A stretch of 64,000 nt of DNA from an uncultured Bacteroidales bacterium (GCA_902762355.1 CACWNR010000011.1:1-64000), one strand, 5' to 3'. Positions 25,908 through 34,150 are shown, numbered from the stretch's first letter. The notes: a model not told the origin generated them from the sequence alone. Numbers and translations are program-made.

Positions 25908-26306
25908 ATGACAGATAAAGAAAGAATAGAAAAAGTGATTAGTTCGTTAGGCTTAAATGCACGGCAGTTTGCTGCTGAGATCCGTGTGCAGCCCGGAACG
26001 ATCAGTAACATGATGGCAGGGCGTAATAATCCCAGCCTCGAAGTGATGAAACGGATCATGGAGCGTTATCCTACGCTTAATCCTGAATGGCTGATTGCCG
26101 GTCGTGGAGAGATATGGCGTACAGAACCCGGTAAAGACCTGGGGTTGTTTGATGCCCAGGCGCCAGATCCAAAAGAGAGAGCTGCTCGGCCGGCACAAAA
26201 AGAAGAAGAGCCGCAGATTCCTGCAGCTCCTCCTAAGCAGATTGCGCGTATCGTTGTGTATTATACCGACAACACCTACGCGGAATTTAAACAAGTGCAA
26301 TCTTAA
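25908..26306 (+). CDS. XRE-family helix-turn-helix transcriptional regulator
   Basis: The 132-residue protein has an N-terminal HTH domain (SSLGLNARQFAAEIRVQPGT and NMMAGRNNPSLEVMKRIMERYP) and then a WLIAGRGE motif typical of Bacteroidota XRE proteins and phage-type repressors. A Pro/Ala/Glu-rich linker (about residues 80-110) leads to a short C-terminal strand region (IARIVVYYTDNTYAEFKQV). The ATG at 25908 is chosen from promoter spacing. Its 3' end overlaps lon by 20 bp on the opposite strand. Confidence 0.82.
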   Translation: MTDKERIEKVISSLGLNARQFAAEIRVQPGTISNMMAGRNNPSLEVMKRIMERYPTLNPEWLIAGRGEIWRTEPGKDLGLFDAQAPDPKERAARPAQKEEEPQIPAAPPKQIARIVVYYTDNTYAEFKQVQS

Positions 26307-28650
26307 GCACCTCGCTTATGTCGTAGACATAATGGAGATTTAGGCCTTTGAGATAGATATCCGCGATCTCCATGACATCTTTGCGGTTGTCCTCGCAGAG
26401 GATGATATCCGTGATACCTGCTCGTTTAGCCGCGAGCAGTTTTTCTTTTACACCACCGATAGGTAGCACTTTTCCGCGCAGCGTCATCTCGCCGGTCATA
26501 GCGATACGAGGCTTGACGAGTCGTTTGGTGAACGCACTCACAAGCGCTGTAGTCATCGTGATACCGGCACTCGGGCCATCTTTCGGGATCGCGCCTTCCG
26601 GCACATGGATATGAACGGCGGTTTTCTCGAATACTTCCGGCTTAATGCCTAATTCCTTGGCGTGCGCTTTCACGTATCCCAAAGCAAGCGTAGCGGATTC
26701 CTTCATGACATCGCCTAAATTACCTGTCAAGGTCAGGGTGGGTGCTTTGGCTGTAGAGAGGCTGGTTTCGATAAAGAGTATCTCGCCGCCCACTTGTGTC
26801 CAAGCCAGACCGGTTACTACACCGACGTATTTGTTCGTCTCCCAGGCATCACGGCTATAACGCTTCTGACCGAGATAATTGCGTAAGTCATCGAGCGTGA
26901 CGGTGACGTTATATTCCTCGTCCAGCGCCAGTTTGGTATCTACCTTGCGGCAGATGGTTGCAATCTGGCGTTCCAGCGAGCGGACACCAGACTCGCGCGT
27001 GTAATCATCAATTATATGCGCGAGGATCTCCTTCTTGAACTTTAGTTGGTTGGCTTTCAGACCGTGGTTCGCCAATTCCTTCGGGATCAAGTGCCGTTTG
27101 GCGATCTCCTCTTTCTCTTCCTGCAGGTAACCGGTCATCTCAATCAGTTCCATTCGGTCAAGTAGGGGTCTTGGCACGGTTTCCAGACTGTTGGCAGTCG
27201 CAATAAAGAGCACTTTGCTCAAATCGTAATCGACATCCAGGTAGTTGTCATGGAACGTGCTGTTCTGTTCCGGATCGAGAACCTCGAGCAGCGCAGCGGT
27301 CGGATCACCCTTGTAATCGGCACCGATTTTATCGACTTCATCGAGCACAAACACCGGATTCGACGTACCACATTTCTTGATGCTGTCGATAATTCGGCCG
27401 GGTAGGGCACCGATATACGTTCTGCGGTGACCGCGTATCTCTGCCTCATCGTGCAGACCACCTAAAGATACCCGCGCATACTTACGTCCGAGGGCTTCTG
27501 CAACACTCTTTCCGAGGCTCGTTTTGCCGACACCCGGAGGACCAAAAAGACACAAAATCGGCGATTTCACCGGATATTTTTCTTTCTCTTTTTGCGAGCG
27601 AAGTGCCAATTGACGTTGCACAGCCAAGTATTCGACAATCCGTTCCTTCACTTTATCCAATCCGTAGTGATCTCGGTCGAGTACTTCTTTGGCGTGCTGC
27701 ATGTCGTAGTTATCGTCCGAATAAATGCCCCAAGGCAGTTCCAAAAACGTGTTTAGATAGTCCAGTTGGGTGGAGTAGTCAGGAGAGAACATATACATGT
27801 GCTCCAGGCGTTTCAACTCCCTCTCAAACTGTGCTCCGACAGCCTCAGACCACTTTTTCTCCTTGGCACGTTCCCGTAACTCCTTGACGGTTTTCTCGTT
27901 GTCATCGTTGGTGCCGAGGTCTTTCTTGATGGTCTCCATCTCTTGCTGGAGGAAGTACTCGCGTTGTCGCTGGTCGATTTTCTCGGCCGTACGACGACGG
28001 ATATCCGCCTTGATGGTCAACTCCTGCAGATCCTTCTGCAGAATGGTTAACAAGGCTTCGGCTCGCTCCATCATGGAGTGGATCTCCAGCAGACCCTGCG
28101 CCGCTTCGGTCGGCAGTTGGTAGATAGAGCAGACATAATTGACCATATTGACATCGTCTTTGATGCTCTGAATGGCCGTCTGAAGCCCGGCTGGGGTATT
28201 GTCGCGCTCGTTCATGATCTTCACGATTGTCTCGCGGATACTCTCAGCAGTGGCTCTAAACTGCGGTCTGTCGGCCTTGAGCGGCATATTTTCTTCCATA
28301 ATGAAAGCCTGTGCCTTCAATTGCCCGTCTTGTTCGATGAAATCGGAAGCTTGCACACGGTGATAACTCTCAAAAATGGTCATCATCGTGTCTTTGCCCA
28401 TCTCCGGAACAGGAATGACCTGCAGCACACGCGCCAACACACCGGTAGTGTAGAGATCGGCTTCTTTCGGATCGGCGGCTTTGTTGTCCATTACCGTCAG
28501 CAAAAGCAACTGCCGATTATCCTTGTTGGCCGCTTTAATCAGTTTCAGACTGTTTTTCTTTGAAACCGCAATAGGTATCAGCACTCCCGGGAACATTACT
28601 TTGTTCTTAATAGGGAGCACGTCATAAAGTATATTATTGTTTTCTTCCAT
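26287..28650 (-). CDS. lon: ATP-dependent Lon protease
   Basis: The 787-residue protein has the N-terminal substrate-recognition domain, an AAA+ module with Walker A GPPGVGKTS and Walker B VFVLDEVDKIG, and the C-terminal serine-lysine protease domain. The catalytic Ser lies in KDGPSAGITM (near residue 685) and the Lys in GGVKEKLLAAKRAG. It degrades misfolded and regulatory proteins in the cytoplasm. The upstream gap holds two perfect dyads but no TAnnTTTG box that I can place, which suggests non-standard (perhaps stress) control. Confidence 0.96.
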   Translation of the reverse strand: MEENNNILYDVLPIKNKVMFPGVLIPIAVSKKNSLKLIKAANKDNRQLLLLTVMDNKAADPKEADLYTTGVLARVLQVIPVPEMGKDTMMTIFESYHRVQASDFIEQDGQLKAQAFIMEENMPLKADRPQFRATAESIRETIVKIMNERDNTPAGLQTAIQSIKDDVNMVNYVCSIYQLPTEAAQGLLEIHSMMERAEALLTILQKDLQELTIKADIRRRTAEKIDQRQREYFLQQEMETIKKDLGTNDDNEKTVKELRERAKEKKWSEAVGAQFERELKRLEHMYMFSPDYSTQLDYLNTFLELPWGIYSDDNYDMQHAKEVLDRDHYGLDKVKERIVEYLAVQRQLALRSQKEKEKYPVKSPILCLFGPPGVGKTSLGKSVAEALGRKYARVSLGGLHDEAEIRGHRRTYIGALPGRIIDSIKKCGTSNPVFVLDEVDKIGADYKGDPTAALLEVLDPEQNSTFHDNYLDVDYDLSKVLFIATANSLETVPRPLLDRMELIEMTGYLQEEKEEIAKRHLIPKELANHGLKANQLKFKKEILAHIIDDYTRESGVRSLERQIATICRKVDTKLALDEEYNVTVTLDDLRNYLGQKRYSRDAWETNKYVGVVTGLAWTQVGGEILFIETSLSTAKAPTLTLTGNLGDVMKESATLALGYVKAHAKELGIKPEVFEKTAVHIHVPEGAIPKDGPSAGITMTTALVSAFTKRLVKPRIAMTGEMTLRGKVLPIGGVKEKLLAAKRAGITDIILCEDNRKDVMEIADIYLKGLNLHYVYDISEVLKIALV

Positions 28651-28703
28651 ATGCTATTTTACATAACGCCGATTAGATTTGCATTTGCATATTTCTTCCA
28701 TAT

Positions 28704-28752
28704 ATACTTATACAAGTATTATGCCACAGGAAATATTCTGCCAAATTGGCAG
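28704..28752. promoter_or_regulatory. Two dyads upstream of lon
   Basis: ATACTT/AAGTAT (28704-28719, 4-nt centre) and CTGCCA-AAT-TGGCAG (28738-28752) are perfect inverted repeats 90-100 nt upstream of the lon start. Neither is followed by a T-tract on the minus strand. TCTTCCATAT also occurs three times around the gap (28643, 28693, and inverted at 28755). A stress-response operator is an inference from the neighbouring gene. Confidence 0.45.
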
Positions 28753-28766
28753 AGACATATGGAAGA

Positions 28767-29048
28767 TTATCTATTTAACAGGTTGACGATTGCGTTAGCG
28801 TCAGAACGGGAGAAGCCGTTAGCAATAATCGTGACACCGCCGCTGGTCTCGATGGTAACGTCACAAAACAGAAGTCCTGCGCTACGGGAAACGGAACCGA
28901 TTGCGGAGAAACGGATGGTTGTCTCGTCATAACCGATCAGTTTCTTCTTACGGTATGTCACCATCTGGGCATTGTCATCAATGACCAATTGATCCGGGAA
29001 GACCACATTCCCGCCTGTCACTCTGCTTGCTGAAAACGTGTATTTCAT
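28767..29048 (-). CDS. Small PH-like-fold protein of unknown function
   Basis: The 93-residue product begins MKYTFSASRVTGGNVVFPDQ and consists of predicted beta strands followed by a C-terminal helix (FSRSDANAIVNLLNR). The pattern resembles small bacterial PH-like domains. The start is set by the -7 box 25 nt upstream; a longer frame would run through the promoter. No partner or function can be named. lon lies downstream on the same strand after 116 nt. Confidence 0.7.
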   Translation of the reverse strand: MKYTFSASRVTGGNVVFPDQLVIDDNAQMVTYRKKKLIGYDETTIRFSAIGSVSRSAGLLFCDVTIETSGGVTIIANGFSRSDANAIVNLLNR

Positions 29049-29072
29049 ATTATTTGCTAACCTTTGCGACTG

Positions 29073-29103
29073 CAAAGGTACAAAAAAAATCCCACACATG
29101 CAA
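29073..29103 (-). promoter_or_regulatory. Promoter of the PH-like protein gene
   Basis: On the minus strand TTG (29103-29101, in TTTGCATGTG) and TACCTTTG (29080-29073) are 20 nt apart. The -33 element lies in the loop of the terminator hairpin of the preceding gene. Confidence 0.75.
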
Positions 29104-29120
29104 ATTTTTGTGGGATTTTT
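29085..29120 (-). terminator. Terminator of the WG-repeat gene, overlapping the next promoter
   Basis: AAAAATCCCAC (29120-29110 on minus) pairs with GTGGGATTTTT (29095-29085), followed by more Ts. The loop carries the -33 element of the next promoter. Confidence 0.7.
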
Positions 29121-29130
29121 GTTCATTATT

Positions 29131-29745
29131 TTAGTCAATGTAGGTTACGTACGATCCTCGGACGCATTTCCAAGTGCCGTTGTTGAGGAGCGTGACTTCG
29201 TCGCCATAGACACCATCGAGTTTATCGCCATCCGTGTCCACTGCGTACCAATATTTGCCTTGTTTGATAAGGAAACAGCCGTTCCAGAAGATATAAGGCG
29301 CCTCATCGGAATAACAGTTGACCTTATGCCCGGAAGAATGGTAGAGATCCCAATAGCCGGCGCTGCGTTGAACCGTTACATATCCCCAAGGATAGTAGTA
29401 GATATAGTTGCCGTAGATGCCGCTGACGAGATCTCCGTCTTCATCGGCGAGATACCATGTGTTGCTGCGTTTGACGCGGTAATATCCATTGTACAGCAGG
29501 TTGATCTCGTCGCCGTAGAGGATAGACGAAGAACCGCTGTAGATATAGATCCTATTTCCGGAAGTGCGTACATAAGCGCCGTTCCAGAGATCCTGGTAGT
29601 TGTCCGTACATGCGACGGATTTGCGAGTCGTTACCTCGTATCCGGAGTCCTCAAACCATAGGTCGTATTTGTCAGAAACGACGTACTGCGCTTGCATTGT
29701 CAGGCAAGCCATTAGTGCTACTATGAAGGAATAAAAACGTTTCAT
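29131..29745 (-). CDS. Secreted WG-repeat-like protein
   Basis: The 204-residue protein has a signal peptide (MKRFYSFIVALMACLTMQAQ). At least four imperfect repeats of about 35-40 residues follow, of the form YGDEINLLYNGYYRVKR...WYLADEDGDLVSG. The Tyr/Trp/Gly-rich strands resemble WG beta-hairpin repeats. A periplasmic or surface location is expected; function unknown. It lies 44 nt downstream of dtd on the same strand without an obvious promoter, so it may be co-transcribed with fic and dtd. Confidence 0.75.
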   Translation of the reverse strand: MKRFYSFIVALMACLTMQAQYVVSDKYDLWFEDSGYEVTTRKSVACTDNYQDLWNGAYVRTSGNRIYIYSGSSSILYGDEINLLYNGYYRVKRSNTWYLADEDGDLVSGIYGNYIYYYPWGYVTVQRSAGYWDLYHSSGHKVNCYSDEAPYIFWNGCFLIKQGKYWYAVDTDGDKLDGVYGDEVTLLNNGTWKCVRGSYVTYID

Positions 29746-29789
29746 ATCCCCTACTCTACAATTTTCGTACCAAAAGGGATATGTAAAAG

Positions 29790-30248
29790 CTATTTGCCGA
29801 TCAAATCTTCGGTATCCAGAAGGATTGTTATCGGGCCATCGTTGATAAAATCGACCTTCATATCTGCGCCAAAACGGCCCGTTTCTACACGGAGGTTGTA
29901 ATAAGTCCGTAGCGTATCATTAAAATAATCGTATAATGGAGCAGCTGTTTCCGGTCGGGCGGCACGGATGAATGAGGGTCTATTGCCTTTGCGACAATCG
30001 GCATAAAGCGTAAACTGAGAGATACTCAGTATGGCGCCTCCCACCTCACTGAGCGCGAGATTCATCTTGCCGTCGGCATCCTCAAAGACACGCAGTTGTG
30101 CTATTTTCTTCGCCAGGATGTCCGCATGTTCGCGGGTGTCAGTATCTGTTATACCGACAAGAAGGACGAATCCCTTCTCAATCTGCCCTACTCTTTCTCC
30201 GTCTATGCGCACTTCTGCGCGACTGCAACGCTGAACTACTACTCGCAT
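29790..30248 (-). CDS. dtd: D-aminoacyl-tRNA deacylase
   Basis: The 152-residue enzyme removes D-amino acids from mischarged tRNA. It starts [13 protein letters not shown] and has the active-site motifs [12 protein letters not shown] (SQFTL) and [11 protein letters not shown] (a GP motif near the C-terminus). Its start is only 3 nt from the fic stop, so it has no promoter of its own. A second copy of the first 64 codons, with a promoter, is at 31883-32074. This indicates that a fic-bearing segment entered just at the dtd start. Confidence 0.95.
   Translation of the reverse strand: MRVVVQRCSRAEVRIDGERVGQIEKGFVLLVGITDTDTREHADILAKKIAQLRVFEDADGKMNLALSEVGGAILSISQFTLYADCRKGNRPSFIRAARPETAAPLYDYFNDTLRTYYNLRVETGRFGADMKVDFINDGPITILLDTEDLIGK
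30057..30248 (-). repeat. Direct repeat 1: 5' end of the complete dtd gene
   Basis: Codons 1-64 of dtd recur at 31883-32074 in the same orientation, about 90 percent identical by eye and with three amino acid differences (E18D, R19M, I44L). The two copies flank the fic segment. Confidence 0.9.
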
Positions 30249-30251
30249 AAT

Positions 30252-31547
30252 CTATATCATCATTAAATAAGCAAAATACTTGTACGCTAAATCTTCAATC
30301 GTGCGTTCTCCTTGGGCGAGAGATTGCAGGTCTCCTTCTGTGAGTCGCTCGCTGTATGATTGCTGCTTGAATGTTATGCAGATATATTTCTGTCCAGTTC
30401 GCTCATCGACATGCACATCATCGAACGGCAGTGAACTATGTTGATTGTAACACGGCAAATAGGCCACATTGCGCACATTACCATGAACCGGACATAGCAT
30501 CTTCTTTTCTACCAAATCAGCTATATCACGATTAGCGGTATCCAAAGACACCTCTGCCAATTTAGCCCAATTCTTTGCAGTCAATTTGCCATCATAGCCG
30601 CTAAGATAGATGTTGAGAATTCTCTTCTGCCGTTCGGAACAAGTTATATCTTCGTGGATATGCCAGAAATAGGTTTTGTTCAGGACATTTCCTATGACTG
30701 TATCGGATTCTTTGATTGCTGTCAGCAAGGTATTAAGGAACCATAACAACCAATTTGTGATATCGCTTCCACGTTGGGCACGTTCCAATTCTAGGTAGTA
30801 GTTTTTTCGGTCGGCATAAATAGCCTTAGACATACTATAGTAGCGCAAGTTACTATCCTCTGCTCGCGCTAAGAGCATATCAGAGAGCGCACGAGTGAGA
30901 CGGCCATTACCATCGTCAAACGGGTGAATACACACGAACCAAAAATGAGCGATAGCGGCTTTCAGCGGCGTAGCGGGAATATCGGGATTATTATACCATA
31001 CAATGAACTGCTCCATTTCTGCCGGCACTCGTTCCGGAGCCGGAGCTTCATAACAAACGCGTTCGCGCCCCATATTACCGGAAACGACTTGCATGCCTAC
31101 TTTGCGATACTGCCCGACGTCGATGCGATAAAGTCTTGTGCGCTCTGGTGGGAAAAGCTCTCCATGCCAAGCGAAGAGTCGCTCGGCTGTAAGAGGATGC
31201 ATGTAGTTGCGTGTGGCATCTAAAGAGACGCTTACCATTCCTTCAACATAATGGGAAAGTGCGTCATTCGTTTCTTCATATGGCACACCTAATCGGCGTG
31301 CTACAGATGAACGTACGGAGCGGGTATTCAACGAAACACCTTCAATCTCAGAAGACGAGACGATATCCTGTGTCACGCTCTCTGCTGTTGCTTTGAGTTG
31401 TTCGTCAAACCCGATCATACTCAGCCTACCATGCAAATAACCCAGAGCTTGCGATACTTCAGCCAACCTGGCATCTACTTTGTCGTGATCCCACGAAAAT
31501 TGCGTCCAATTGTTTAATTCGTGAATAAACATAAAGCCATTTACCAT
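30252..31547 (-). CDS. Fic-domain protein (probable AMP transferase) with self-inhibitory motif
   Basis: The 431-residue protein has the Fic catalytic motif HPFDDGNGRLTR (about residues 210-221) and, upstream, the inhibitory-helix motif SSSEIEG at about 71-77, so it is of the class that carries its own inhibitor at the N-terminus. A DUF4172-like N-terminal region (NNWTQFSWDHDKVDARLAEV) and a C-terminal winged-helix-like region (WAKLAEVSLDTANRDIADLV) complete it. Such proteins modify target proteins with AMP and can act as toxins or regulators. An alternative start MFIHEL lies five codons downstream. It is coupled to dtd (3 nt) and has its own promoter. Confidence 0.9.
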   Translation of the reverse strand: MVNGFMFIHELNNWTQFSWDHDKVDARLAEVSQALGYLHGRLSMIGFDEQLKATAESVTQDIVSSSEIEGVSLNTRSVRSSVARRLGVPYEETNDALSHYVEGMVSVSLDATRNYMHPLTAERLFAWHGELFPPERTRLYRIDVGQYRKVGMQVVSGNMGRERVCYEAPAPERVPAEMEQFIVWYNNPDIPATPLKAAIAHFWFVCIHPFDDGNGRLTRALSDMLLARAEDSNLRYYSMSKAIYADRKNYYLELERAQRGSDITNWLLWFLNTLLTAIKESDTVIGNVLNKTYFWHIHEDITCSERQKRILNIYLSGYDGKLTAKNWAKLAEVSLDTANRDIADLVEKKMLCPVHGNVRNVAYLPCYNQHSSLPFDDVHVDERTGQKYICITFKQQSYSERLTEGDLQSLAQGERTIEDLAYKYFAYLMMI

Positions 31548-31581
31548 TTAGTTATTAACGATAAACATTACAATTCGGGTG

Positions 31582-31612
31582 CAAAGGTACAACTTTTGCG
31601 GCATATATGCAA
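31582..31612 (-). promoter_or_regulatory. Promoter of fic with overlapping dyads
   Basis: On the minus strand TTG (31612-31610, in TTTGCATATATG) and TACCTTTG (31589-31582) are 20 nt apart. The element lies inside a GCGGC...GCCGC hairpin, and a second GCGGC...CCGC dyad sits immediately upstream (31615-31661), which looks like operator DNA. Confidence 0.7.
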
Positions 31613-31882
31613 ATTTTAGCCGCATATTTTGCGGTTAATTTTGGTTTTTTAGCCGCAAAGTAGAGATTTTGGGTCCAAAAAGACCGAGATTCAACAAAAA
31701 TTGACCGGGACGGCAAGCACGTCTAACGCGGCCGCTTGTCGTACTCCTGCGACATCCTGTACTCGTTCGATGGCGCCCTGCCCCTTCCCATCTTGATGAT
31801 GATTATTCAATAAGCAAGCGAAATTTACATAAAACAATCCCGTCGGAGTTATGTCCGGCGGGATCTTTGTAACATAATGACC
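31613..31882. other. Non-coding stretch between the fic promoter and the dtd fragment
   Basis: No gene is recognised. It contains a second GCGG/CCGC dyad near 31615-31661, an undefined GC-richer part, and a strong hairpin ATCCCGTCGGA/TCCGGCGGGAT at 31837-31864 (11-bp stem with one G-T pair). The open frame that continues from the dtd fragment down to 31691 has no recognisable domain. Confidence 0.55.
31837..31864 (-). terminator. Hairpin behind the dtd fragment, probable terminator
   Basis: An 11-bp stem with a 6-nt loop is followed on the minus strand by TTGTTTTATG. It would end transcription coming from the promoter of the truncated dtd copy. Confidence 0.5.
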
Positions 31883-32074
31883 GAGATTCATCTTGCCATC
31901 GGCATCCTCAAAAACACGCAGTTGTGCTATTTTCTTTGCTAACAGATCCGCATGTTCGCGGGTGTCAGTGTCTGTTATGCCGACAAGAAGGACGAATCCC
32001 TTCTCAATCTGTCCTACCATATCGCCATCTATGCGCACTTCTGCGCGACTGCAACGCTGAACAACTACTCGCAT
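31883..32074 (-). pseudogene. dtd: Truncated second copy of dtd (codons 1-64)
   Basis: The frame from 32074 reads [20 protein letters not shown] and matches the complete dtd through KMNL, then diverges into unrelated sequence. The catalytic SQFTL motif is absent, so it cannot be active. It retains a good promoter at 32100-32130, probably the original dtd promoter. It is the second half of the direct repeat that flanks the fic segment. Confidence 0.88.
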
Positions 32075-32099
32075 AATTTTATTACATCCTTTGCGACTG

Positions 32100-32130
32100 C
32101 AAAGGTACAACAAAAATTGCATATATGCAA
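32100..32130 (-). promoter_or_regulatory. Promoter of the truncated dtd copy
   Basis: On the minus strand TTG (32130-32128, in TTTGCATATATG) and TACCTTTG (32107-32100) are 20 nt apart, 25 nt upstream of the fragment's ATG. It lies directly behind the tracrRNA terminator. Confidence 0.75.
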
Positions 32131-32151
32131 ATTTTTGTGGGATTTTTGTAG

Positions 32152-32230
32152 AAAAAAGGGCGAGGTTGTACCCCACCCTGAATGTTTTCACAACGGAATA
32201 ATCCTTATTGTGTATGTCATTCAAAAAAGT
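32152..32230 (-). ncRNA. tracrRNA of the type II-C CRISPR system
   Basis: The minus-strand RNA begins about 32229 with the anti-repeat (32230-32207), which pairs with bases 1-25 of the CRISPR repeat over 24 bp with one bulged A and a terminal G-U. A nexus AAGGATTATTCCGTT follows, very like the AAGGCTAGTCCGTT of the S. pyogenes tracrRNA. The RNA ends with a terminator: GGGTGGGG/CCTCGCCC (32178-32171/32165-32158) with loop TACAA and six Us (32157-32152). Its promoter is at 32235-32266. The length, about 78 nt, is typical. It is divergent from cas2. Confidence 0.94.
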
Positions 32231-32234
32231 TATG

Positions 32235-32266
32235 CAAAGATACGGCTTTTTTGCGATATATGCAAA
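32235..32266 (-). promoter_or_regulatory. Promoter of tracrRNA
   Basis: On the minus strand TTTG (32266-32263, in TTTGCATATATC) and TATCTTTG (32242-32235) are 20 nt apart, placing the RNA start within the first bases of the anti-repeat. Confidence 0.82.
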
Positions 32267-32282
32267 TATTTTTGCAATTTTC

Positions 32283-32653
<371 letters not shown>

Positions 32654-32678
32654 AAATCAAAAAGTGATATATAAAGCG

Positions 32679-32708
32679 AAAAAGCAGTACTCGAAAGTGC
32701 TGCTTTTT
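32679..32708 (+). terminator. Terminator of cas2
   Basis: AAAAAGCAG pairs with CTGCTTTTT around a short inner stem ACT/AGT with loop CGAA. The U-tract follows on either strand. It separates cas2 from the AT-rich stretch before the array. Confidence 0.82.
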
Positions 32709-32762
32709 CTAATCCTAAAACAATGTTTAACTTGTTGTGTTTGAGTAAATTATAAATAGTCT
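32709..32762. other. AT-rich stretch between the cas2 terminator and the array (candidate leader)
   Basis: The 54-bp stretch is about 80 percent A+T, adjoins the perfect end of the array and contains CTTGTTGTGTTTGAG, partly like the repeat start GTTGTGT. Because the opposite array end is degenerate, spacer acquisition may happen here. This is inferred from polarity only. Confidence 0.4.
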
Positions 32763-33263
32763 ATTGTTTATGGACTATATTTTACTTTTTTTGAATGACA
32801 TACACAACCCGGGCACGCTGCTTTGTAGATCACGGTGAATTGTTTATGGACTATATTTTACTTTTTTTGAATGACATACACAACCGCCTTCAGGCACCTT
32901 TACTACGCGCACATATTGTTTATGGACTATATTTTACTTTTTTTGAATGACATACACAACCGGTTCGCGCTGATGAACGGCATGCTTAGCATTGTTTATG
33001 GACTATATTTTACTTTTTTTGAATGACATACACAACCGGTCACGGCTAACCAACCGACGCTTTTGATTGTTTATGGACTATATTTTACTTTTTTTTGAAT
33101 GACATACACAACCAAGGTCGCGCACAACAACTTCATCGTGCATTGTTTATGGACTATATTTTACTTTTTTTGAATGACATACACAACAGGCACGTCGTCG
33201 GGAATCGTTGCCATGTGATTGTTTATGGACTATATTTTACTTTTTTTGAATGACATATCAAAG
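32763..33263 (-). CRISPR. Type II-C CRISPR array, 7 repeats and 6 spacers
   Basis: Repeats are 46 bp (one is 47 through an extra T), spaced by 29-30 bp. Starts on the plus strand are at 32763, 32839, 32915, 32991, 33066, 33142 and 33218. In crRNA sense (minus strand, set by the tracrRNA) the repeat begins GTTGTGTATGTCATTC and ends CCATAAACAAT. Six repeats are identical apart from the T-run. The last (33218-33263), 2 bp from the cas1 stop, differs in its final six bases. Long 46-47 bp repeats starting GTTGTG are typical of Bacteroidota II-C. No separate leader promoter exists between cas1 and the array. Confidence 0.98.
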
Positions 33264-33265
33264 AG

Positions 33266-34150
33266 TTACCAATCTGGGTATATAATTTTTCTTGCTTCTC
33301 CGGAGAAGCACTTTTGTACACTTTGAGCAGTTGTTTGGATCGCTAACATCATCGGACTGCGATGTCCGGATATATTCACATCCATCGTTGTAATTCCTAA
33401 TAATTCTCGTTTTTGTTCAGACGATATGTTGCTTGTCAATCCCCCTGCCTGCCACATCTCCAGTACTTTCATATCTACAAACGGGCGGTAGGGCTCCATG
33501 ATATCATCTGCCAAACAATATGCGTCATAACGACTATGGTGATGAATACCCAATGTAGGTAATAATCCTGTGCCTACTAAGGCTCGCGCCATCATAGCGC
33601 GCACTATACTATATCCGTAATTAAGCAGATTATTTGGCGGTAGTCCGAACGGATCACGAATGAACGCATCTTTCTCAAACATATTGCGCCAGTAATATGC
33701 AGCTGCTCGCGCTTCTATATTCTCTGTATCGCCGGAACGCACATCTCTTGCCCACTTGAACATGTTGTTGTGCTCTATATTTAGAGTGCCTAATACATGT
33801 GCTTGTCCAAGTATTTTTGCCACTACCGTTTGTTGCCACATTTGCTTTTTGAGCGGTTCAGAAGCATCTATCTGTGCGCGAAAACGTTCACTCTGCAAGG
33901 TGTTCCCATCCAATGGAAGCATCAAGCCTACCGGCAGATGTTTGTCATTTGATGTTACAATCGCCACATTATTAGCAAGCAAAGCATCAATAAGGGCGTG
34001 AGTTATGGTGATTTGTTTATGATCGAGAATTACGACACCGATGTCCTCAATAGGAAGTGTGCGAGTTACGTCTTGCAACTCGACAACCATCTGCGCTAAT
34101 TTGAGACTCAAACGTGCAGGATTTTCAAAACATAAAACACGCTTTATCAT
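33266..34150 (-). CDS. cas1: CRISPR-associated endonuclease Cas1
   Basis: The 294-residue integrase is of the type II Cas1 kind (LPIEDIGVVILDHKQITITHALIDALL at the start). The metal ligands of Cas1 are recognised in NIEARAAAYYWRN (Glu about 146), the His of LGIHHHSRYDAYCLADD (about 205) and IMEPYRPFVD (Glu about 219). With Cas2 it integrates new spacers. Its ATG overlaps the cas9 stop by 4 nt (ATGA), and its stop lies 2 bp from the degenerate array end, so cas9, cas1 and possibly the array share a transcript. Confidence 0.97.
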   Translation of the reverse strand: MIKRVLCFENPARLSLKLAQMVVELQDVTRTLPIEDIGVVILDHKQITITHALIDALLANNVAIVTSNDKHLPVGLMLPLDGNTLQSERFRAQIDASEPLKKQMWQQTVVAKILGQAHVLGTLNIEHNNMFKWARDVRSGDTENIEARAAAYYWRNMFEKDAFIRDPFGLPPNNLLNYGYSIVRAMMARALVGTGLLPTLGIHHHSRYDAYCLADDIMEPYRPFVDMKVLEMWQAGGLTSNISSEQKRELLGITTMDVNISGHRSPMMLAIQTTAQSVQKCFSGEARKIIYPDW

